DNA from: Lingula anatina
Lineage: Eukaryota; Brachiopoda; Lingulata; Lingulida; Lingulidae
Length of the DNA stretch: 64,000 nucleotides
Assembly: GCF_001039355.2 (NCBI RefSeq)
Contig: NW_019775402.1
Location: forward strand, 928,165-992,164
Reading direction: 5' to 3'
Shown: positions 21,701-34,079 of the stretch, piece after piece
Layout: each line of letters starts with the position of its first letter
Position numbering within the stretch: the stretch's first letter is position 1
The notes under the pieces: generated by a model
Databases searched by the model: none
What the model was told of the DNA's origin: nothing
The model's input: only the letters and a program-made list of their open reading frames with translations
Made by a program: the position numbers and the translations under genes

Positions 21701-24700
21701 CCATGAAAGAGTTACAGAAAACATTAGAAAACCAAACTGTGCCATTTGGAATCCATGATATAACAGAACCAATAGCAAAGCTTTCTCAGGAACCTTCTGG
21801 TCCAATATTGTCCTGATATACAAATACAGATTTGGCTTAATTTTTTCAGTTTCTCTGCTGACACTGGTTAGGGCAGCATGCCAGGCAACAAGGACAGAGA
21901 GATATATATCACAGTGCAGTATGGTACCATGCCAGGCACCAAGGACAGAGAGAGATATATCTAAGTGGAGTATGGTACCATGCCAGGCACCAAGGACAGA
22001 GAGATATATCTCAGTGCAGTATGGTACCATGCCAGGACAAATATCAAACTGGGAAATTCTCCACACCTAGCATGCTCTGAGCAAGCCATTACTGTACCTA
22101 GTAGTCGGAGATTGAAGGATGGAAGGTGGCGCGACGGAGGTTTGCTCTCCGGCTGTGGAAGAACTGAAAGAGATAAGGGGGAAAGGCGGCACTTGACCAC
22201 TGCTTGGAGGGTGTGGGTGGGTCATCGTCCTCATCTAGGTCACTACTGTCCAAACTGACCAATGTCCAGCCTACTGAGTGGAGAATAACATGGAGACAAC
22301 ACTGACCACTATGGCATGGGAATTTATAAAACAAACACCACTACCCAACTCTAGTGATAGGTTTATAATCATCATGGTATACTTAGACCCCTTCCCTCAG
22401 CTTTTAATTCTACCTCAAGTCCCTTAGACAGGAGAAATAATTAACCCTTCCTCTATCCCGTGTTTTCAATTTCATCCAAAATATTAAAAATGCATCTCAA
22501 TTTGTTCAATTCTTTATCTTGGCTGCAATATGACAAAGTAGAATAAAAATTTTACTAAAAATTATTCACAGCTTTGCTTGTGAATTTGTAAAATTTTGAT
22601 TTCTTTCCAATCTAGAGAAACTGAAAACAAATTTATTCTTTTCCCCTTTCTACATTTTAACGGTACACCTGGGGATGCCGGATATTCCATCAGGTTTCTG
22701 CGCTATTCTCAGACTAAGTTATCAGGAGTATGTTGGTCAGTACATGCTAAGCTGTTGTAAGATGTCACTTATGCACAATGAAGCTACGTCAAAGCTACTG
22801 CTCCACTTCTACAAATTAGATACAAATAATATATTTTTCTGCCACATCTAGTTCTATTAAAGCTATGTAGTCTAGTAATAACTAAATGAGATAATCCTCA
22901 GATTAGAACAACAGGGCAATAGATCAGAGTTGAAGCATATTTCCAGGCTTTATAAATGGATTAGGCATTTTCTAACATGTGCCTCAGATTTATGAGCACA
23001 AATGCCCGTATAAGTGACTCCAGCCACAAATTAATTACCCCAACATAGAATTACTTGCCACAAGCACAGCGTTTCATTTCACAAACAGTTTATCTGCTTG
23101 TCTACCCATCAGGTATGTTCTGTATGAGCCAGAAATTGTTGAAAACACACTGCTGCAGTAAGAAAAACAGCCCTAGTGGGCCTACATGTATGTATACAGC
23201 TAGAAACCTGGATGGAAGCAGACCAAATAGTGTGTGCTTTGAAACACTAAGCTTGTGGCAAGTAAAACTTCCTTGGAGTAGTTCATTCATGGACGGAGTT
23301 GTTAATTTGTGTGTTTGTGCTCTAAATTCTAAGGAGCATGTTATCAATTATCATTTATGAGGCCTGATTTTGTATGAGTTGAATTCTGAGGAAATCATTT
23401 GAAAATTAGACAAGGCAGCAAAGCTGTCAAATGTACAGACAAAGAACAGAAAATAAAGATGCAAATAAGTGAAAAATTAAATTTTCACAAAAAACTGTTA
23501 AATTGCCAGAAAAATTTACCAAACAGACTGCGTTGCCTATTGAAGCTGTATGTTAGACCCATGTTTCTTTCCTGTAAGTTTGAGAACAGTAAGTGACATG
23601 ATTTCCCTTAAATGGTCATCATAGGAGCAGTGCCCAAAATAGGGGTTTCTTCAAATTTTGATGCAACATTACATAATGTTTAACAGCATAATGACAATCA
23701 AATGTTATTAATAAAATATTAGTAACATGGNTAGAATTACTTGCCACAAGCACAGCGTTTCATTTCACAAACAGTTTATCTGCTTATCTACCCATCAGGT
23801 ATGTTCTGTATGAGCCAGAAATTGTTGAAAACACACTGCTGCAGTAAGAAAAACAGCCCTAGTGGGCATACATGTATGTATACTGCCAGAAACCTGGATG
23901 GAAGCAGACCAAATAATGTGTGCTATGAAACACTAAGCTTGTGGCAAGTAAAACTTCCTTGGAGTAGTTCATTCATGGACGGAGTTGTTAATTTGTGTGT
24001 TTGTGCTCTAAAATCTAAGGTGCATGTTAGCAATTATCATTTATGAGGCCTGATTTTGTATGAGTTGAATTTTGAGGAAAGCATTTGAAAATTAGATAAA
24101 GGCATTGATACCACAAATCTGCCACATTTGTCCTCTGGCAGTAACAAAACTTTGACCAACACCAAGGCAGGATTGCCAACTTTAAGGACTATATTGCTGG
24201 TGATTTTGCTTTTATCCAGAAAATAAAATAATTCTATTAGATCCGAGAAATTCAGTAACTTCAGTTTTTTCCAAGATCTAGCTTTTTTAGGAAAATAAAG
24301 GTATTACTGTAAATATTATTTGATTTATTTTTGCAGAATATTACCAAGCAAACCAGTCTGGCTGACATCAATATTTACAAACCCACTGCTGTCAAGTGGC
24401 AGTGTCTGTTCTAATGCCCTGTTATCCACATATTATAAAGGATTTAAGTAGCTTTAGTATTATTATGTTTTACCAGAACTTTACTATCAAGGACACCTGC
24501 TCCTGGGATAATTCAGTAAGTTTGTGCATCAGCCATGTATTAACTTGGGTAAGCAATATGCCTTAGAACTTCTGTTTTATTACGGGCACACTTTTCATAT
24601 TGTCAAACAAGCAGTTAAGTACTGATTTTATTTTTGCCACTCTTTTCATTTCTGAATTCAGTGAAGCCAACTTTTTCAGTACAGCACTATCTCCCCAGAG

Positions 24701-26646
24701 AACCCTCACTCAGCTTCTGAAATCCCTATAGCAACTTCTGGTGACCCCAGAATGACCTCTGATGACCTTTCAAGGTCATGACCCCTAGGCTCCACCCACC
24801 TGTCTCCTCAGACCTGGCTATCTTGGTCAGCAGCGTGTTCATACTGGTCACAGGGTTGGCGTCCACTGGCTCCTCGTCTAGCGGGACGTGCGTGTCCTCT
24901 TCCCAGTCACTAAACATCCACTGGTTCTGGAACAAAAAGTGTTCTTCTCTTTAAGAATACAACAACTGTGGCTACACATTTACACTATAATTTACTGTGA
25001 TCCATTGGTTCTGGAACAGAACAGAGCTCCTTTTTAAGAATACAATAGTTGTGGACAATAGTTGTGGCTACACATCTACACCACGGCATGAACTCACACA
25101 CAGCTTTTTTTTTTTTGCCTTTTTCACACTATGTTGACTCCAAATATCAAAATTATTTAGAACTTCTGCAGTGGCTTCTTGTCAAAATTTTGTTTATCTG
25201 CTTACATAGGTAAATAATTCAATCTTGCATCCTTATACTGTACTTACATGTTGTATGATAGTTTCCACAATACGACACTGGTCAGACATATCAGTCACCA
25301 GACTGTACATGCTCTCGTCTGTCGTCCTCACTAAAGTTGGACCAAACACTATGGCTAGATTCCTGGCATCCATCTGCAACAAGAAAAATATATACCTTGT
25401 GTTTCATTTCCATTTCTCTGAATTTTAAATGAATGAATAAATTTTAAAAAAATAAAAAAATAAATCCTGAAAATGCTAGTGACACAGGCACACAGCTCTA
25501 AATGAATTGTCATAGGAAACACATTACTTGGCTGTCACATCTAGCACAATGCTCAACTGTCACAACTAACACACTGTCCTGTCACAGCTAACACAATATA
25601 GTGACAGATTGCCCCCTGATTTCATCACCTTATTAACATGTCCATAAGATGCCACTTTCTTCAGGTGCTGAGCCAGGTAGTTGAAAGTCTCAAAGTGGTG
25701 CTCAGGGAGATCATGCAGCAGTTTCTTCAAGATCAACATTCTCTTCTCTGGGTTCTCAAGACGGTTGGCATCTATGAAGGCTTGGTATAGCTCTGTCAAT
25801 AAACAAACAGATGACCTTATAATCACAACTAGCACATTTTGATTATTTACATATTCACAACATATACCTGTACGTAATAACAATGACTGAGAATCAATTT
25901 ACACGTAAGAAATGTAACAGATAAAGAAAGGTGTTAGCAATTTGTCACACTGTGGACAGTTGAAATTGCTGACTGGCCGTATTGATGCATCACTATGTAC
26001 TACTGCTGGATGATAAATGATCAGTGCTCTACTCGTAACTGTATGCTCTGTTTGCAGGTATTTTCTGATATTAATGCTGCTTACCATCCGTTACTAAGGA
26101 TTCTGGAAGTTTTCGGAAGAAGGACTTCAGAAGACTGCCCACTACATTGACATCCAGCCATTTCTCATTATCTGGGTTAGGTGATCCCTGGAATACAAAT
26201 ATCCAACAAACATTATTATCAACACTTAATAAGAGGTAACTGTGGTATTGAGGAATACCAATCATCCTTTACATCCTAATTAATAATCCAAAAAACCTCA
26301 CAGGTAATATTATTCAGGTATTATTAATAAAATCATTAAAAATTACCTCAAATACAGAGAAAAAAAAAGATTTGGGAACTATAGACATTCTTAACTTCTG
26401 TTAGTTCACTGACATCACAATGACATTATAACCTTCAACTAGTGTGTATAAAAAGAAAAGTACCAAAGTGGTGAAACTCTTTAACAAATTCTCCTGTACC
26501 TTGTTGAGCTCCTCTTGTAGTGTTGCCACGGCAGCAGTGTTGCCAGGCACCCTGTAAATGCCTACAAACTCCAGGCCCCTGGCCTCTACTATACTGGTAC
26601 AGATCTCTATCACCATAGGCAGGTACTGGAATACAACATGTCATAG

Positions 26647-26700
<54 letters not shown>

Positions 26701-29700
26701 GACAGAGAGATGGTGGGAGAGAGAGAGAGAGAAAGAGAGACAATACTTAGCACTAAATTCTTAGCAATTAAGCGATGCCAAGCAATGAACATGTCTACCT
26801 TCTACTATCCTAAATTAGATTTTTTTTCTTTACAAACTGAGATGACAAAACTTTAGTACACATTCACAATTTCAATTTCACAATTTCCAAATTAAAGCTG
26901 CCTCTTTGAGCATTCTGTGCCCACTGACCTCATTATTAGAAGATGCAGGACACAGCTCCAGCGGGACTCCAAACGTTCCCACGGCCTCCTCCGCCTCTGC
27001 CTCTACATTGGTGGAGGTGCCAGAGCCAAATCTCTTCAGTCCCTTGGCCATCCTGCCGCGCCAGCTCTTGTTCTCCTTGTTCTTTGGAGAGTCCTCTGTA
27101 AACAAGAACACAGGGGTGGTGTTTAACAACTTGACATGTTAATATAACTCCCCTCCTTTTATTACAACATCCAACTTCACTATTTATAAAAGAGATAAAT
27201 ACTTAAAATTCCAAACAATTCCAAATACTCATTTCAATCTAACATTTTTCTTTTCAATTGAGAAATTTAAGTCAAGAGATGCTCCTACCAACAGCGACAA
27301 AGTTCACAGGTAATGTTAACAGGTTCCAACAAAACAATTATTATACATTCAACCATAATTTCATCTGTGATATCATCGAGTTCCAACATATAAATTCAGC
27401 TATAATTTCAGCTCTGATGTCACTGAGATCCCCACCTGCTCGCCTGTGTTTCATACTGGGGGAGTGTGGAGCCTTGGATGTCTTCACCGTTAACTTCTTC
27501 CCGGCTGACTTGGGCGCCACCTGTGGTGAGCTCTTGACGGTGGCGGCCTGCTGTTCAATCTGTGAAGATTTCCGCAGTATTAGATCAGTATTGCCAGCAC
27601 CCTGGTCCTGTGGGAAACGCAAAGCAAACATGGCGGTGGGTTAAAATGCGGAAAACTTCATCACGGTCTGGTTAGGTTAGTGCAAAGAGTAGAGCTGCCA
27701 ACTTGATGCATTTTGTCTTTTCTATACTATTTTTTATCATGAAATTTCTCTTTTATTTCCAAATGTTACTCTACTTAATAACATAGTAGGAAATGGGGCT
27801 ACAGGTTTTGAGTAGCTTAATGTTGGCGACCCTAAGTAATGAGTACGGATACTTCTTCAGATAAAGATCAAATTCATGCATTAAGAGTGTGGACTCTTTA
27901 TCATATGAAGATCAAATTATCATGGCAAAAAGTGAAAATTTCACATCAAGCTGAGGTATAGTTAGTGAGATTAAAATTTCTGCAATCATATCAAACTGAG
28001 AGGGTTACTGCAAGACATTTGATGTTTTCCTCCATGCAGAATAAATTAGTTTTTTTTTATCAATATCTCACAAAAGAACCACTCATAAGTTAATTTAGGT
28101 TGTGTGTTTTTGGTTAAGAGAGTGAAACCAATAAGAAAGCTACAGAGACTAAATTCCAGTGCATGACTTTAACTGTATTCAAAACCAGTCAGCAATGCCC
28201 CAGCTCATGTGTGGGTTTACTTATTTTTTTTCTTTTGGGGGGCGGGGGGAGGAGAGGGGGGGTTTCAAGTGTCAACTTTCTGAATGAAGTGTTGTTCTTA
28301 GAAGTCTCATATAAATTTACAAAAGATATGCATAAAACTTGTTAGTATTAAAGATTTCTAGGTGAATGCTACAAGCAGCAAAGCAAACATAACATGTGGT
28401 AAATATCAACATGCAATGACCATATTATCATTATCAGAATGACTTGTTTTCAAACTACATAAGTATTATGTTACTGTATATTACTGTATTTACCATAGTC
28501 AGTGCCCGTTTGTAAGTAATAGGTATAAATCGTGTTTTTTTTTTTTAGCATGTGCTTGTCGGCAAGATGGCAATACTGTTTATGGTGTATGTGTATGTGT
28601 GTGTGTGTGTGTGTGCACATGCATACATGCACCTGTGTATGCGTGTGTGTGTGCATGCTGAGTTTGTTATACATTCTCTGGGTCTTTGTGTTGCTGATTT
28701 CCAGTCCATATTGGTGTTGTGCGTGCATACTGAGATTGTCTTACATTATCAGGGTCGTTATGTTCCTGTATTTTCTGTATCCAGTCCATCATAGTATCGT
28801 GGTCTTCCACCTGAAACAGGTACTCTGAACCATTGTACGTGGTCAGCCGGAACACATGCTTCTTCTTGGTGTAGTCGTAGGCTATGTCCACCAGGCTGGA
28901 CTTAATGGAGATAGGCTGCTCCTCAAGACCCAGGGGACTCTAGAACAGATATAGCAGAGTTATGGTAAATACTGGATTGAGACTTCTAAGTGGAATTTTC
29001 CTAAAGTAAAGTGTATTGTTAGGCTAGCATAAGAACATATCATATCCATCAACATAAAGAAAATGGAAAATAATTTTCAAGAACTGCTAATTTTCAATTG
29101 ATTTGAAATTTGCACAGGCAGCTACATATAATATTAATTTGGAAACTAAGCTACATTCTGGCCCCTAAGATATGCTCACAGCATTCTCCTTCCTGTCCTT
29201 CTGCAGATAGAGGGCGTGTCCTCTGAGCTGAGCCCACATTGGCTTCCAGGAGCGATCACTGGACTTCTGCAACAACAAATATAACATATAGTAAATAACC
29301 TAGCTTTTTAGTTTACAATTTTCAGTGCAGGTAGACAACTCTTCAGTCATATCAATTTCACTCTGTTCACAAGAATTTATCAAACTGGATCAATATGCTT
29401 TCAGGAGGGTGCTTGAACTGAAATATTAACAATCTGAAAATGATGTATAGCTGAATTGTAATCCAAACCAGAAACAATTTTTTTTGGCCCACCACCCCAG
29501 CCCCTGTCCATACTAACCTTGCCATCAGTGACGGCTGTCTTGACCTGTAGTATGCCCTCTCTGACCACCTCGTGGAGCGGGCTAGGCAGGTCCCCCTTCT
29601 TCTCTGTGGCCTCCATGATCTTAGGGGTGCGCTCCCCAAAGAATGCCTTCAGCTTCTTGATGTGGGTTTTCTGGGGTGGAGTCTGTGAGCTGTGGAGGAT

Positions 29701-32700
29701 ATCGGGAAGAAAATATCACTGTTATACCAACTGATTGTGTCAGAAATATTGGAGGAAAAGCATCTAAGTTATAAGCTCCTTAAAACAGCAAAAAAAAAAA
29801 AAACAGATAAAACATTAAGATTACTAACGTTAGTTCTCTATGACAGGGTGTTAATTTGGGGAACTTTTTAAAGTATCTATCTTCATAATGTTGAATCTTC
29901 AGTGTTTTATTATTAGTTATGGTGGGTGATAGTACTGTTGTTTTAGGAAAATATACAAGATAACCAATTCCCTAAATGCTTCATTAACAGACTCTTAGCA
30001 CAAAGAGTAGTACTGCATGAAGCAATCTTTCATAGCACAGCAGTCATCACCCATTACTGCACTGCTGATCTATTTTCTTCTTCTTCTTCTCTTTTTTTTT
30101 TGGGAGGTGGGGGGGGGGGGGGTGATAACTACTACTGCACTATCATGTAGTCTACATCTTACAGATCTCTGGCTCAATGTAAGCTACAACTCACCTGTCT
30201 GTCTCTAGGTCATCATTAGCGTTGACTGGCTGAGCACCCTGGTCTCTTCCTGTCGCCATCAAATATGACGACCTCCGTACCAGCTTCACACTGTCATCTT
30301 CTGGAAATATAGTGATAGTTATAGGTTATTAGTGAAGGATCTCTCTCTCTCTCTCTCTCTCTCCCAAGATAGTTCAAGAGGCAAAACAACAGTTACTGCA
30401 CAAAAAAANACAAACATGTAAGTTATAAGCTCCTTAAAACAGCAAAAAAAAAAACAAAAAACAAACAGATAAAACAATCAGATTACTAACGTTAGTTCTC
30501 TCTGACAGGGTGTTAATTTGGGAACTTTTTAAAGTCAAGTATCTATCTTCATAATGTTAAATCTTCAGTGTTTTTTATGCGTTATGGTGGGTGATAGTAC
30601 TGTTGTTTTAGGAAAATATACAAGATAACCAATTCCTTAAATGCTTCATTTACAGACTCTTAGCACACAGTAGTACTGCATGAAGCAATCTGTCACAGCA
30701 CAGCAGCCATCACCCATTACTGCACTGCTGACCTTTTTTTTCTTCTTCTTCTTCTTTTTTTTTGGGGGGGGGAGGGGGGGGTGATAACTACTACTGCACT
30801 ATCATGTAGTCTACATCTTACAGATCTCTGGCTCAATGTAAGCTACAACTCACCTGTCTGTCTCTAGGTCATCATTAGCGTTGACTGGCTGAGCACCCTG
30901 GTCTCTTCCTGTCGCCATCAAATATGACGACCTCCGTACCAGCTTCACACTGTCATCTTCTGGAAATATAGTGATAGTTATAGGTTATTAGTGAAGGATC
31001 TCTATCTCTCTCTCTCTCTCTCCCAAGATAGTTCAAGAGGCAAAACAACAGTTATTGCACAAAAAACTCAGAATAGACAATTTCCACAGAACATTTTTTT
31101 GCAAACCTGTCAGCTGATGTAGTCATCTATCTTGTCTACATAGATATTTGTAGTCTAATGAAATCAAACCTGTCAGCTGATGTAGTCATCTATCTTGTCT
31201 ACATAGATATTTGTAGTCTAATGAAATCAAACCTGTCAGCTGATGTAGTCATCTATCTTGTCTACATAGATATTTGTAGTCTAATGAAATCAAACCTGTC
31301 AGCTGATGTAGTCATCTATCTTGTCTACATAGATATTTGTAGTCTAATGAAATCAAACCTGTCAGCTGATGTAGTCATCTATCTTGTCTACATAGATATT
31401 TGTAGTCTAATGAAATCAAACCTGTCAGCTGATGTAGTCATCTATCTTGTCTACATAGATATTTGTAGTCTAATGAAATCAAACCTGTCAGCTGATGTAG
31501 TCATCTATCTTGTCTACATAGATATTTGTAGTCTAATGAAATCAAACCTGTCAGCTGATGTAGTCATCTATCTTGTCTACATAGATATTTGTAGTCTAAT
31601 GAAATCAAACCTGTCAGCTGATGTAGTCATCTATCTTGTCTACATAGATATTTGTAGTCTAATGAAATCAAACCTGTCAGCTGATGTAGTCATCTATCTT
31701 GTCTACATAGATATTTGTAGTCTAATGAAATCAAACCTGTCAGCTGATGTAGTCATCTATCTTGTCTACATAGATATTTGTAGTCTAATGAAATCAAACC
31801 TGTCAGCTGATGTAGTCATCTATCTTGTCTACATAGATATTTGTAGTCTAATGAAATCAAACCTGTCAGCTGATGTAGTCATCTATCTTGTCTACATAGA
31901 TATTTGTAGTCTAATGAAATCAAACCTGTCAGCTGATGTAGTCATCTATCTTGTCTACATAGATATTTGTAGTCTAATGAAATCAAACTCATTTGATCTC
32001 TCACATATTGTCGTCTTTACCTCACATCTTGTCAGTAGTCTACACAGGAATCCAGACGGTGTTCTACTCTCATACTGAGATATATATTAAATGATATTAC
32101 TGTCTCCTGATAATATTTCTCTGATAGTTATTCATGGGTTGTAGCCACTATATAAAATCAATACCACATTCTAGTTTTATAACACCTGGGCACCTGCTGA
32201 TAATCACGTTGGTCATTCCAACAGAAAAAACTGGGCACTTACAGACCACAAAGAGACAATCATATTGGTCATTCCAATAAACAAAACTGGACAATAAGTG
32301 AGCTGACCATACGGATATTACAGAGGTCTTAGCAATAATCAAGGAAACTGACAAGATCAATATTTGTTGACCGTGACAATATCCACTGACAACTGCAATA
32401 TTTACTGGCTTTTGTAAGGTATAACTGAGCTATAATAAGATATTACCAGTAAGGATTACCAGTGATAGAAACACTATATATATCTGGACCATCTGTAGGT
32501 ATAAGTCAGCTATAATAACAGTGAGGATTACCAGACGAGTGATAGAAACACTATATATCTGGACTATCTGAACCGATGACTATGAGCACTTTGATGGTCC
32601 TAATGCTAAATTAACACTGACAAATGTCCACTATCAAATGACCACAAACTTATGTGAAATGATCACCACCAACTGACCTGCTAACAACATCATAACCAAT

Positions 32701-34015
32701 TCAAGTCCAACCCTGTTACTTTTTTGAAATCTCAGTACTTAACAAAAATATGATGTTTTCCTTAACAGAAGCATACCCAAACACCCTTCCCATCAGCCAA
32801 AGAACAGGCAGAATATAAGACAGAAAATACATTCTGAAGGTAAATTCAAAAATCAAAATACTTTGGACAGCAGTATATGTACACTTTACTAAGATTATAA
32901 CATTTTAAAAACTGAAATAAACTTACTGAAAATTAGTTGAAATCCGTCTTCTATTTCTTTTGACTATGAAGGCAGACTGTCATTACAAGGGTTACCACTA
33001 ACTATGTAACTTGAATATGACAAAACCTCTGTACATCCTGGCTGAAATCACCTAGAGTATCCCTCTGTTAAAACACCTCACAAACTTCTCATTAATCTAC
33101 CTCACAGCCTGGTGGTGCTGACGTCTCTTGCCTGTTTGAGTTCTATGTTTAATTAACTCTGCTAATCCTTGCAGCTAGTTATAGCCAGATTACTGTACAT
33201 ATTGACTTAAAATAGGTGACCAGGGATAAAAAGATTAGGATATTTTATACATAAGGCACATGATATAAGAGAAAGAACATGTAACAGAAATATTCTCACC
33301 ATTTCTTGTGTAAGTAGCTGATCTGGTCAGTGAGTAGAACGGCATTGTAACAGTATATAGCTGATTTCACTCTCTGTAATTCTTTAATATCAACCCTCTG
33401 CCTCTTGAGCTTTACATGTTGATACATAGAACTCTTTATGAAAGCACTCCAATATGTGATATCCTACCTGGACATGTTCAAATCCAATATCTCCCCAGTC
33501 CCTGTTAATATGTCACACTTCCCTGTAGTAATCTATGTCTCCTCTCACTTATGGTTTGTGAATATCATACCTGAGATTTCACACCTGTCAGGTGAGAGGA
33601 CAGAGCAGGGAGAGCACTGGCTTTGTGATGGTGATATCTTAACATAGAGATAGCTCTTCACTCAAGTGGTGGACACACAACTACACTCAGATCTCTAAGA
33701 ATTTGTTATCACAACTACACTTATTATACCCGCGGCACATTAGAGAGGCGACTAGGGTGTACAGGCTGGGGGTTATACGCGTGGAATTTAGTTCACATCC
33801 TTAAGATGTGTGTGTGCGTGTGTATGTATGTGTTTGTGTGGGTATGTGTGTGTTTGTGTGTGTGTATTTGTTTAAGTGTGTGTGTGTATGTGCGTTACAC
33901 AGAACAACATGAAAAAGTAACGTTTACTTGATAAGAAGGATATATCTGGTTGTATTTCTGCATGAATGCTTGTTTGTGTACGTGCGTACAGGAATGCATG
34001 CATGTGTGTGTGTGT

Positions 34016-34079
<64 letters not shown>

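Larger units (their letters stand above)
18733..22097 (-). other. ARHGAP last intron
   Basis: No other exon found. It contains a MITE with about 60-bp inverted ends (19408-19685), a 2 x 23-bp direct repeat near 20199-20246, a CA-rich stretch near 20508-20527, and a three-fold repeat at 21878-22036. Confidence 0.6.
29765..31063. repeat. Direct duplication of about 640 bp carrying an ARHGAP exon
   Basis: 29765-30408 and 30421-31063 are nearly identical, including the exon. They differ mainly in homopolymer and CT-repeat lengths. A single N at 30409 separates them. Confidence 0.9.

Noticed and set aside
31106-31987. CRISPR array
   Set aside because: Repeats are contiguous without unique spacers, and the genome is animal.
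31158-32078. 306-codon open frame on the plus strand
   Set aside because: It is created by a perfect 63-bp tandem repeat whose length is a multiple of three, and lies inside an intron antisense to ARHGAP.
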